Source: Trichocoleus desertorum ATA4-8-CV12 | GTDB lineage: Bacteria; Cyanobacteriota; Cyanobacteriia; FACHB-46 | DNA length: 55,116 bases | Assembly (NCBI GenBank): GCA_019358975.1 | Contig: JAHHIL010000036.1 | Location: forward strand, 1-55,116 | Reading direction: 5' to 3' | Part shown: positions 23,882-34,600 of the stretch, one piece after another | Layout of the letters: each line of letters opens with the position of its first letter | How positions within the stretch are numbered: the first letter of the stretch is position 1 | Program-made: the position numbers and the translations under genes | The notes under the pieces: generated by a model | Database searches by the model: none | The model's input: only the letters and a program-made list of their open reading frames with translations | Told to the model about the DNA's origin: nothing

Positions 23882-26800
23882 CTAGTGAAATTGGGGAGAC
23901 GCGAGGAAACCACTACGGCTGAAGTAAGACAGATAGATATCAACTAACTGGTTCACTGAGGGGCAAGCGATCGCGCTGTTTCTTAACCCATGCAAGACAT
24001 GATGACAATCAAACCCCGATGCCCGGAGATCAGACTCAGATGGGTTAGATGGCTCTTGATCAACCTCTTCTTGATATAAGGTGATGAAGGGAGCTAGGGC
24101 ATTGTCTGAAGCACTGTCTGGAGTGGTTGCCAGAGACTGCATTAGGTGCTCTCGCCATTGCTCGTAAGGTAGTTTAGTCAGCGGGTAGCCCTTGGAGTAG
24201 AGCAACTCGAAGAATTCTACGCTAGAAATGGGCTGAGGATTAACCAGGTGAAAGGCTTGACCGATCGCCTCTGGTTGTTGGGAGAGATGCACGATCGCTT
24301 GACTGGCAAAATCGACAGGGACAAAGGCTTGCTGCTCATTGCCTAGATCAGGAAAGTAGCCCATCTGGATGCAGCCCTTAGTGAAGCTCGATTCAAAGTC
24401 TTGGGTGTTGGTGATCCCCGTTTGGCTCGATCCCGCGATCGCCCCTGCCCGAAAGACCGTGACAGGTAATCCCCTCGACTTCGCAATCCAGATTAACTTT
24501 TCAGCCACCCATTTGCTCTGGGCATAACCTAGGCTGAGACTAGCCTCGTAACCATCAATGTTGGTATCTTCTGCAATGACTGTGGCAGCGACATCAGAAC
24601 GCGCTCCGAAAATCGCCACGGTAGAAACATAATGGACGAATTTAGTTCTACTCTGGCAAGCTAGTTGCAAAATAGCTTGAGTGCCTAAAACGTTGGCGGC
24701 CTTGAGCTGAGAGTAAGGCTTCAAGAAATTTACATCTGCGCCATTGTGGTAAATCGCTTCAATTTGGTGAGCCAGTTGAGCAAAGGTTTCTGGGGCAAGA
24801 CCGAGCAACGGTTGAGCTAAATCACCTAAAACAGGGATAATCCGATGGCTCAAGTTGGGACTCCACAACTCATACTTCTCCAGAGCTTGCTGGATGCGTT
24901 GCAATCCCTGCTGTGGTTCCGAGGCTCGGACTAAGCAGTAAACATTCGCTTGAGTCTGCTGCAATAATTCATGTAGAAGGAAGGCTCCCAGAAACCCCGT
25001 GGCTCCCGTCAGCAGCACATGGCGTAACTCAGCAGCGGAGGTGACTGGAGTCGGGGGAGAGATTTCAGGTGGGAGAACCGCCTCTGCTGGTAAATCTACC
25101 GCAGCCGTTACGTGAGACAGATCTGCATGACGTAGCGCTTCAATTGCTGCCGCCAGCCCTGCGATCGTAGGTTGCTCAAACAGGCATCGGACTGGAAGTT
25201 TGACTTGCAACCTTTCCCGCGCTGCTAGCACTAACTGAGCGGCTAGGAGTGAGTTACCCCCTAGCTCAAAGAAGTTGTCATAGATGCTGAGTTCGGCAAT
25301 ATCCAGCGTTTTACTCCAGAGCGCTAGCAGTTTCTCCTCCGTGGCGGTGCGGGGCAGAGCGATCGCATCCTTGGTTGCTAAACGGCTTTGATCGGGGGCA
25401 GGTAAAGCGCGGCGATCAACTTTGCCATTGGCGGTTAAAGGTAGGCTGGGCAATAATAGGAAGCGATCGGGCACCATGTAGTCAGGCAGTTTGTGCTGGA
25501 GAAAAGCCCGCAGATTTTGGGTGATTGTGCGCTGCAGCGTCTTGAGGAATCCTTGCGTTTCTAGAAGTGACTCTAGAGTTTGGCGCATCAGGGTTTGCTG
25601 AGCGGGTGTCAAATCAAATTCAACCCCAATCTGATTAGCTTGCTGCCAAGCGATCGCCCCGTCTAACCACTGCTCCGCCAGGTGAGGCAACTGCAACCTC
25701 AAATGAATGCGTTGACCGATGACTGCGGTGATGGGAATGCCCGCTAGGCAAACTCCGTCCAGGGAGAGGTCTACAGTAGTCACCTCCAGTAGGCAAAAGT
25801 CAGGCAATTCGACTAAGCATTGACTCTGCACTGGCACGCGATCGGGTAGTAAATCGGTTGCGAGATAGGCGACGAGGCGCTGGTTGCCAGGGATATCTTC
25901 GCGGACCAGTACCACGGCTTCCCGAATGTCGGGATGTTGGCTCAAAGCAGACTCAATTTCACCTAACTCAATCCGAAAACCTCGAATTTTGACTTGGTGA
26001 TCGATGCGTCCCAGATATTCAATGTCTCCATTAGCTAAGCGGCGAGCTAAGTCACCTGATTTATACAGGCGGGCGGCAGAGTTAGAACTAAAGGGGTGAG
26101 CAATGAACCGTTCATGAGTCAAATCAGGACGGTTGAGGTAGCCTCTGGCTAAACCTGCGCCACCAATGTACATTTCTCCAGGTACACCGATTGGCACGGG
26201 TTGTTGTTGCTGATCGAGGATGTAGAGCTGCAAATCAGGGATCGGCTGACCGATGACACTGCCAGAGGCTCCCGTCAAGTCAGCGATCGCTAAGGGCCGA
26301 TAAGTCACATGTACAGTTGTTTCTGTGATGCCGTACATATTGACGAGCTGTGGTTGCTGATCGCCGTGGCGATCGAACCAGGGTTTCAAGCTTTGTATTT
26401 CTAGGGCTTCTCCTCCAAAGATCACCAGTCGCAAGGCCAATGGCTTGAGCACATCCAGCGATGCTTCTACTCGCATCAGTTGGCGGAAGGCTGAGGGCGT
26501 TTGGTTGAGCACTGTTACTTGCTCTGTGCAAAGGAGATCGTAAAAGGTATCGGGTGAGCGACTGATGTGATAGGGAACAACAACGACTCGACCGCCATAG
26601 AGCAACGCCCCCCAGAGTTCCCATACCGAGAAATCGAAGGCGTAGGAGTGAAAGAACGTCCAGACATCTCGTTCGGTGAAGTGAAACCAAGCTTGCGTAG
26701 CCTGGAAAAGACGCGCCACATTGGCATGGTTAATCAACACCCCTTTTGGTTTGCCTGTAGAACCGGAGGTGTAAATGATGTAAGCCAAATTGTCCGGTGT

Positions 26801-28651
26801 GGCTCCACTGGTAGGATTATCTTGACTTGCCTGGGCGATCGCTGGCTCCTGATCCAAGCATATAGTGTAAGCTTTGGGGGCGGAAATTCTGGACAGCAAG
26901 GATGTTTGAGTCAGTAAGACTGATACTTGAGCGTCTTCTAGGATGAAAGCCAACCGCGCTGCGGGATAGGTGGGATCAAGTGGCACATAGGCTCCTCCTG
27001 CTTTAAGAATGCCGAGGATACCTATGATCATGTCTAGGGAGCGATCGACACAGATCCCCACCAACGTTTCGGGTTGGACTCCTAATTTTTGGAGATAATG
27101 CCCCAGTTGATTCGCCCGTTGATTCAGGTCTTGGTACGTGAGGTGCTGGTGCTCAAAGCTGACTGCAATGGCATCAGGCGATCGCGCGACTTGCTGCTCG
27201 AACCACTGATGTAAGCAAACCTGTGCAGGATACTGCTGGTCATGCTGGTTCCACGCAGAGAACTGTTGTTGTTCTGTCTCAGTCAATAAAGGTAACTGAG
27301 AGAGCGGTTGCTCAGGCTGGGCAACAATTCCCGCCAGTAAAGTCTGGTAATGACCTGCCATCCGTGCGATCGTTGCGGCATCAAACAAGTCGCTACTGTA
27401 CTCGATCGCGATACTCAAGCCGTCGGCTGTTTCTTCTACCGCAAACGTGAGATCAAACTTGGCAGTGTGACTGGGGATATCCAACGCACTCAACAGTAAT
27501 TCAGAGTCGATGGTTGGGACCGTGGCATTTTGCAGCACAAACATCACTTGAAACAAGGGATTCTGGCTCAAGTTGCGCTCTGGATGCAGGGCTTCCACCA
27601 ACTGCTCAAACGGCAATTCCTGATGCTCATAGGCACCTAAGGTGACTTGCTGGACTCGTTTGAGCAAGGTACGAAAACTGGGGTTGCCAGAGAAATCGGT
27701 GCGGAGAACTAAGGTATTGACAAAGAAGCCAATCAGTCCTTCAATTTCAACGCGATCGCGATTGGCAATGGGAGAACCGACAATAATGTCTTCCTGTCCA
27801 CTGTACCGATGCAGCAAGGTTTTGAAGGTCGCTAACAACGTCATGAACAACGTTGCTCCTTCTCGCTGCGTTAAGGTTTTGAGGTCTGTGGTCAGGCGAT
27901 CGCTGATCGTAAAGGTATAAGTGTCTCCCCGAAAGCTTTGCACCGCTGGACGGGGGCGATCGGTTGGGAGTTGTAAGCTGGGCAGGTCACCGCTCAGTTG
28001 CTGGGTCCAGTAATTGAGGAGCGTGGCTTTCACCTCGCCTTGGAGCCAATCTTGCTGCCACTGAGCGAAGTCACCATACTGAATGGGTAGCTCTGGTAGT
28101 ACAGGAGTTTGACCTTGTGATAAAGTAGCATAAAAGGTCGATAACTCTTGAAACAACACATTAAACGACCACTGATCCGAAATGATGTGGTGCATGCTCA
28201 GCAGCAACAAGTTCTCGGTAGCAGAGAGTTGCAACAGCGTGGTTCGCATCAGGGGGCCACGACTGAGGTTGAAAGGATGTTGAGCGTCCTCCGTGGCTAA
28301 GCGCTGAATTTCAGTATCTTGCTCGGTGGTCTCTAAATGCTGCAAATCAATCCGGGATAGTTGCCAGTTGCTGACAGGAGAGATCACCTGCATAGGGTCT
28401 CCATCCACAATCTCGAATGTAGTTCGCAGGCTTTCATGGCGCTGCACAATTGCTTGGAAGCTGGCTGTTAAGGTGGCAATGTCTAAGGCTCCTTGCAGAC
28501 GTACCACAGCCGCCAAATTGTAGAGTGAGCTATTGGGCAATAACTGATCTAAAAACCACAAGCGTTGCTGGGCAGAAGAAGTCGGAAAAATCAGAACCTC
28601 TTCATCTAGCTGTGCCGGATCAACCTGAGCGCGATCGCCATCAAATGTCAT
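23882..28651 (-). CDS. NRPS, terminal module C-A(PilZ)-PCP-thioester reductase
   Basis: The protein has 1589 residues, starting at an ATG with AGGAG upstream. C domain (about 15-440; HHIISDQWS, so the usual Gly of HHxxxDG is Gln). A domain (about 465-1115): YTSGSTGKPKG about 629; the specificity residues I read as D-F-W-N-I-G-M-V-H match the threonine code. A PilZ-like domain (about 934-1017: DRVPVQ, VDLSLDG, IGVEFDL) is inserted between A8 (QVKIRGFRIELGE) and A9 (LPDYMVP). PCP: ELGGNSLLA (Ser about 1134). Thioester reductase of Lys2 type (about 1215-1589): TGATGFLG NADP site and YAQSK catalytic pair, releasing an aldehyde or alcohol. Starts 22 bp after the four-module gene and is its continuation. 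Confidence 0.92.
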   Translation of the reverse strand: MTFDGDRAQVDPAQLDEEVLIFPTSSAQQRLWFLDQLLPNSSLYNLAAVVRLQGALDIATLTASFQAIVQRHESLRTTFEIVDGDPMQVISPVSNWQLSRIDLQHLETTEQDTEIQRLATEDAQHPFNLSRGPLMRTTLLQLSATENLLLLSMHHIISDQWSFNVLFQELSTFYATLSQGQTPVLPELPIQYGDFAQWQQDWLQGEVKATLLNYWTQQLSGDLPSLQLPTDRPRPAVQSFRGDTYTFTISDRLTTDLKTLTQREGATLFMTLLATFKTLLHRYSGQEDIIVGSPIANRDRVEIEGLIGFFVNTLVLRTDFSGNPSFRTLLKRVQQVTLGAYEHQELPFEQLVEALHPERNLSQNPLFQVMFVLQNATVPTIDSELLLSALDIPSHTAKFDLTFAVEETADGLSIAIEYSSDLFDAATIARMAGHYQTLLAGIVAQPEQPLSQLPLLTETEQQQFSAWNQHDQQYPAQVCLHQWFEQQVARSPDAIAVSFEHQHLTYQDLNQRANQLGHYLQKLGVQPETLVGICVDRSLDMIIGILGILKAGGAYVPLDPTYPAARLAFILEDAQVSVLLTQTSLLSRISAPKAYTICLDQEPAIAQASQDNPTSGATPDNLAYIIYTSGSTGKPKGVLINHANVARLFQATQAWFHFTERDVWTFFHSYAFDFSVWELWGALLYGGRVVVVPYHISRSPDTFYDLLCTEQVTVLNQTPSAFRQLMRVEASLDVLKPLALRLVIFGGEALEIQSLKPWFDRHGDQQPQLVNMYGITETTVHVTYRPLAIADLTGASGSVIGQPIPDLQLYILDQQQQPVPIGVPGEMYIGGAGLARGYLNRPDLTHERFIAHPFSSNSAARLYKSGDLARRLANGDIEYLGRIDHQVKIRGFRIELGEIESALSQHPDIREAVVLVREDIPGNQRLVAYLATDLLPDRVPVQSQCLVELPDFCLLEVTTVDLSLDGVCLAGIPITAVIGQRIHLRLQLPHLAEQWLDGAIAWQQANQIGVEFDLTPAQQTLMRQTLESLLETQGFLKTLQRTITQNLRAFLQHKLPDYMVPDRFLLLPSLPLTANGKVDRRALPAPDQSRLATKDAIALPRTATEEKLLALWSKTLDIAELSIYDNFFELGGNSLLAAQLVLAARERLQVKLPVRCLFEQPTIAGLAAAIEALRHADLSHVTAAVDLPAEAVLPPEISPPTPVTSAAELRHVLLTGATGFLGAFLLHELLQQTQANVYCLVRASEPQQGLQRIQQALEKYELWSPNLSHRIIPVLGDLAQPLLGLAPETFAQLAHQIEAIYHNGADVNFLKPYSQLKAANVLGTQAILQLACQSRTKFVHYVSTVAIFGARSDVAATVIAEDTNIDGYEASLSLGYAQSKWVAEKLIWIAKSRGLPVTVFRAGAIAGSSQTGITNTQDFESSFTKGCIQMGYFPDLGNEQQAFVPVDFASQAIVHLSQQPEAIGQAFHLVNPQPISSVEFFELLYSKGYPLTKLPYEQWREHLMQSLATTPDSASDNALAPFITLYQEEVDQEPSNPSESDLRASGFDCHHVLHGLRNSAIACPSVNQLVDIYLSYFSRSGFLASPQFH
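25600..25845 (-). other. PilZ-like domain inserted in the Thr adenylation domain
   Basis: About 82 residues between A8 and A9 show the PilZ pattern: RVPV strand start, VDLSLDG (the D/N-x-S-x-x-G motif), a GQRIHLRLQLP strand, and G-AIAW...IGVEF at the end. The first Arg of the RxxxR c-di-GMP motif is replaced (LLPDR, with Leu at the first position). It is followed by a helical linker (TLQRTITQNLRAFL) that is also conserved in the other copy at 32425-32672. Confidence 0.8.
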
Positions 28652-28673
28652 ACTGATGCTCCTGTTATCTTAT

Positions 28674-31600
28674 TTATGAATTCAAACCATTGTTGAGAGC
28701 AGACCGTTTCACCCGCCGAGCATCGCGAGAGACCGCACCAATCGGACTAGAGCGCAGTGCAGGACTACTTTTCTGCAAATGCTCGATGGCAGTCGCTAAT
28801 GCCGCGATCGTGGGTGACTCAAACAAATGACGCAAGGAGATTTCTACCTGGAAGCTGCTGCGCGATCGCGAGATCACCTGCGTTGCTAGTAAGGAATGTC
28901 CTCCTAAGGCTAAGAAATTGTCATGAACGCCAACTTGCGGCAGTCCTAGAACTTCTTGCCAAATGCCTGCTAGCGTTACCTCAACGGGAGTGCGAGGAGC
29001 TACAAAACTATCTTTGAGTTCCAAGGCGATCGGTTCAGGATTGGGTAGGGCTTGGCGATCGAGCTTGCCATTGGCTGTAACTGGGAATGTTTCTAACCAC
29101 ACGAAGGCAGCCGGAATCATGTATTCAGGCAAGTGTTGTTGCAGGAAGGCTTGTAGCTCCTGAGTTTCAGGCATTAGTGCTTGGGCCGCAATTAGGTAGG
29201 CTACGAGTTGCTTGTCTCCTGATGTCGTTTCTCGATCGATCGCGATCGCCTCTCGTACAGCGGCATGCTGAGCTAAGACGGCTGCGATTTCCCCTAACTC
29301 AATCCGGAAGCCACGAATTTTGACTTGGTGGTCAATGCGGCCCAAATACTCGATGCTGCCATCGGGGCGATAGCGAGCTAAGTCTCCAGTTTTGTAGAGG
29401 AGTGAGGAGTAAGGAGTAAGGGGTGAGGGGTAAGGATCAGGAATAAATCGCTCTTGAGTGAGTTCTGGGCGGTTGAGGTAACCTCTAGCTACGTTGACAC
29501 CACCGATGTAAAGCTCTCCGACTACGCCGATCGGCACTGGTTGGAGATGTTGATCCAAGAGATGAATTTGGGTATTAGCGATCGGGCGACCAATCGGCAC
29601 TACCGTTTGATTCGCTTCCGGTTGGCAGTGCCAGAAGGTCACATCCACTGCCGCTTCTGTGGGCCCATAGAGATTATGGAGCTGGGCTGGCAAGCGAGTG
29701 AAAAAGCGCTCTTGCAGTTCTAGGGGTAAAGCTTCACCGCTGCACATCACTTGGCGGAGACAACCACATTGCTCTAAACCTGATTCTTCTAGAAACACCC
29801 GCAGCATTGAGGGGACAAAGTGCAACGTAGTAATCTGCTGTTGGGCAATCAATTCCACTAAGTAAGTCGGGTCTTTGTGTCCCTCCGGTCGAGCCACTAC
29901 TAACTTCGCTCCCGTCATCAGCGGCCAGAAGAATTCCCAAACCGAGACATCAAAGCTAAAGGGAGTCTTTTGCAAGACGCGATCGCGAGCAGTTAACTGA
30001 TAGGCATCCTGCATCCACAGGAGACGGTTACAGATGCCGCGATGGGTATTCATGGCTCCTTTGGGTTTGCCTGTAGAGCCAGAGGTGTAGATTACATAGG
30101 CCAGGTTCTCGGCGGTGACTCCGCTATCAGGATTATGGTCAGTTTCCTGTTCTATGTTCGGCCAATCGCGATCGAGACAGACCAGAGTTGCTTGATCCTG
30201 TGGGAGGCGATCGAGTAAGTGAGATTGAGTCAGCAGCACAGGCACTTGAGCATCAGCCAGCATGAAGGCTAATCGATCTGGGGGATATCCTGGATCAAAT
30301 GGCACATAAGCGCCGCCCGCTTTCAAGATCCCTAAAAGCCCAATCACCATTTCTAGGGAGCGATCGACGCAGATGCCCACCAAAGTTTCTGGTTTAACTT
30401 GGAGTTTTTGCAGATAGTGAGCCAGTTGATTCGCTCTAGCGTTTAGCTCTCGATAGGTAAGCGATTGGTCTGCAAAACTAACGGCAATTGCATCGGGGGT
30501 GCGCTCTACTTGAGCCTGAATCCACTGATGCAAACAGATATCTAGGGGACAGTCTACTTGCGTCTGATTCCAAGCCTGAATCTGTTGTTGCTCACTAGCA
30601 GTTAGGATAGATAGCTCTGAAAGCGGTTTGGTTGGCTCAGCCACAATTCCCTCTAACAGGGTTTGGAAGTGCCCCATCATGCGGGTAATGGTCGGAGCAT
30701 CAAATAAGTCGGTGCTGTATTCAAATTCTCCGACTAGCCCATCCGTGGTTTCGTGAAACTCCAACGTTAGATCGCAGCGGGCCATGCCATTATGAACATC
30801 CATGCGGCTGAGGGTCCAACCTGACTCCACTTTTGGCATCGCTGGATCGAGCAACAACATGACTTGATAGAGCGGATTTTGACCTAAGTTGCGCTGCGAT
30901 CGCAACTCTGCAACCAACTGGTCAAAGGGCACCTCACGGTGAGCGTAGGCAGATAACGTGACTTCTCGGACCCGCTGCAATAGATCCCGGAAACTCGGAT
31001 TACCGGAGAGATCCGTTCGCAGGACGAGGAAATTCACGAAGAAGCCAATCAACGGTTTGAGTTCCGGGCGATCGGGTTCTGCGGCGATCATGCCCACCGG
31101 AATATCCGTTTGTCCCGAATATCGATGCAGCAAGGTTTTGAATGCTGCTTGCAAGGTCATAAACAGCGTCACTCCCTCGCGTCGGGATAGCGCTTTGAGC
31201 TGTTCGGTCAAAGTCTTGGAAAGAGTGAGTTCTTGCCAATGACCCGCAAAGGATTGGTTGGCAGGACGAGGGCGATCGCTGGGCAACTGCAAGGTGGGCA
31301 AGTTTGCTAGTTGCTGCTTCCAGTAGGTCAAATGCGGTTCGAGGATCTGCGGTTTTAGCCACTGCCGCTGCCAAGCTGCAAAGTCAGCATATTGAATCGG
31401 TAACTCTGGCAAGGGAGAAGGTTTTCTGGCACAAAACGCCTTGTAGAGAACTTCTAGTTCCTTCAAGAAATTTACCAAGGACAGCCCATCATAGATGATG
31501 TGGTGCAGTACTAAACAGAGGCGATAATCGGTTTCGTCCATCCGGATCAGGTAGGGGCGTAGCAGCAAATCAGCCGCTAAGTCAAAGGGCCGCTGTACTT

Positions 31601-34600
31601 CTACGCTGAGCCGCTGTAAAGCTTCAGATTCGCGCTCGGTTGCGGCTAGCGATCGCAGATCTAACCTGGGTAGCTGCACCGTTCTCGCTTCATGAATCAC
31701 TTGCACAGGCAAACCTTCATTCAACACAAAGTTGGTGCGCCAAGCTTCATGACGGCGAATGATTTCATTCAAGGCTTGTTCTAATGCCGTGGGGTTGAGC
31801 AGACCAGGCAATTGAAAGGCGATCAAGTAATTGTAAGACGGCAGTTCAGTTTGAACCTGACTCAGCAACCACATTTGCTGCTGCGGAAAAGATAGTGGCA
31901 AGGGTTGATTTCGAGCCACAGGTAAGATCGCTGGAGTTGGCTCTCCGGAGGGATGTAGGCGATCGCTCTCTAAACTTTGCGCTAAAGTTGTGATCGTGGG
32001 AAACTCAAATAGGTTGCGGAGGGGTAACTCCACCTGAAGGGCACTACGAATTCGAGAGATGATCTGAGTGGCTAAGAGAGAATGTCCGCCTAGTTCAAAG
32101 AAATTGTCGTGAATGCCGACTTGCTCTAACCCTAAGACTTCTCCCCAAATCCCTACCAAGATTTCTTCAGTGAGGGTTCGGGGTGTGTCGGTAGATTCTA
32201 TTGAGGTTACCAGCTCACTAGCAGCGAGGGCACGGCGATCGACCTTGCCATTGGGAGTGAGAGGGAGGGCACTCAAAGGCATAAAAGTGGAGGGCACCAT
32301 ATAATCTGGGAGTTTCTGCTTCAAGAAACGCCGTAGGCTCTCGGTGATGGTGCGTTGTAACACCTTCAGGAGGCCCTGATTTTGTAGTAGATGCTCCACA
32401 CTGCTTTGAAGGAGAAGTTGTTCTGAAGGCGTCAAGTTAAACTGAATGCCCGCGCGATCGCCCCGACACCAAGCCACAGTTCCCTCTAAGTACACCAACT
32501 CGGCTGTGACAGGTAGATGTAGCTTGGCTCGAACTTGCTGTTCCGGTTGCCAGTGAGCAGGCGCCCCGATTACACCCAATCCACCGAGGGAGAGGTCTTC
32601 TGTCAAAAGTTCAACCATGCTGTTGGCTGATTCTACCCAACACTTGACCTCCATCGGGACGCGATCGGGGATGAGTTTAGACACGACATAGGCGATCAAG
32701 CGTTTATCGTTAGGGCTTTGTTCTTGAATGAGTACTACTGCTTCCTTCACGTCTGGGTGTTGGGTTAGCGTGGCCTCAATTTCACCAATTTCAATCCGGA
32801 AGCCGCGCAGCTTCACCTGCTGGTCAATCCGTCCCAAATATTCCAGACTGCCATCTGGTAAATAACGCGCTAGATCTCCTGTTCTATAAAGGCGATCGCC
32901 AGGTATCCTACTGAACGGATTAGGGATAAACCGCTCGGCTGTCAAGTCAGGACGATTGAGATATCCTCTCGCTAAGCCTGTACCGCCAATATAGATTTCT
33001 CCAGGAATGCCAATGGGTACAGGTTGTAACTGAGCATCCAATAAATAAATTTGGCTATTGGTGATGGGCTGACCAATCGGCGGTTTTTGACTTTCATCTT
33101 GGCATGGGGCCACCGTGACACAGACAGTCGCTTCTGTGGGGCCATAGGCATTAAAAAAGCGTCGTCCAGGTGCCCACTGTGCTACTAGCTGAGGGGGGCA
33201 AGGCTCTCCCCCGACAATCAGAGTTTCTAGGGCTGGGAGTTCCTGAAATGGCAGAGCCGCAAGCACTGATACGGGAAAAGCAACGGTAGTAATGGATCGC
33301 TCTTGCAGCACTTGGAGCAGTTCTCTTCCTGGCAAAAGCGTATCTGCTGTTTCTAAACAGAGCGTTGCCCCAGCGCAAAGTGTGGTAAAGATATCGGAAA
33401 CCGAGACATCGAAGCTAAAGGAGGCAAACTGTAGAACTCGGCTATCCTGGCGGATCTGAAACCGAGGAATTAAATCCGCGACTAAATTGCAAAGTCCTGC
33501 ATGTTGTAACAAGACTCCTTTAGGTTTGCCTGTAGAGCCAGAGGTGTAGATCACATAGGCTAGATTGTTGGCGCTGGCTCCACTGACTGGATTGGTGATG
33601 GCTTGAGGAGATGTGTTAGCTGCGATCGCGCCCCATTCAGTATCCAAGCAAATAACCTGGGCTTGATGGGATGGCAGGGATGGCACTAAGTGAGATTGGG
33701 TCAGTAATACGGGTGCCTGGGTATCCTCCAGCATAAAGCTCAGACGCTCTGCGGGATATTTGGGATCTAAAGGTACATAAGCTCCCCCCGCTTTCAGAAT
33801 GCCAAGGATACCCACAATCATCTCGAAGGAGCGATCGACGCAGATGCCAACCAGAACTTCCGGGCCAACTTCCAGCGTTCTGAGGTAATGCGCTAATTGG
33901 TTTGATCGCTCGTTTAACTCTTGGTAGGTCAGGGATTGACCCGCAAAGATCAGGGCGATCGCCTCTGGGGTTTGCTCTGCTTTGGCTTCAAACCATTGAT
34001 AAATTGTCTGATCAGAGGGATAAGCCGCCTGCGTATGGTTCCACTCCACCAATTGTTGCTGTTCGCGGGGGGTTAATAGGGGTAGTTGAGCGATTGACTG
34101 CTGTGTATTAGCAATAATCCCTGTCAGCAACGTCTCGAAATGTCCCGTAAGGCGAGCGATCGTGCTGGTATCAAATAGATCTGTGTTGTATTCCCAAATT
34201 CCCACTAACCCCCGTTCGGTTTCGTCTAAGGAGAGGGTCAAGTCAAACTTAGCGGTGCCACTATCCACCGCTAACGGGGTCAGAGTCAGGCCAGGGAGTT
34301 CCAATTCTGAGGCAGGAACATTTTGCAGCACAAACATCACTTGAAACAGGGGCGTATAAGCCAAATTCCGCGCAGGCTGGAGAGCTTCTACCAATTGCTC
34401 AAAGGGAACATCTTGATGCGCGTAAGCCCCCAAAGCGACTTCTCGGACTCGGTTCAGCAATTGCTGAAAACTGGGATTGCCAGAGAGATCCGTTCGCAGC
34501 ACTAACGTATTGACGAAGAAGCCAATCAAATCTTCTACTTCAGCTTGCTGACGATTGGCGATCGGAGATCCCACAACAATGTCTAGCTGTCCACTGTAGC

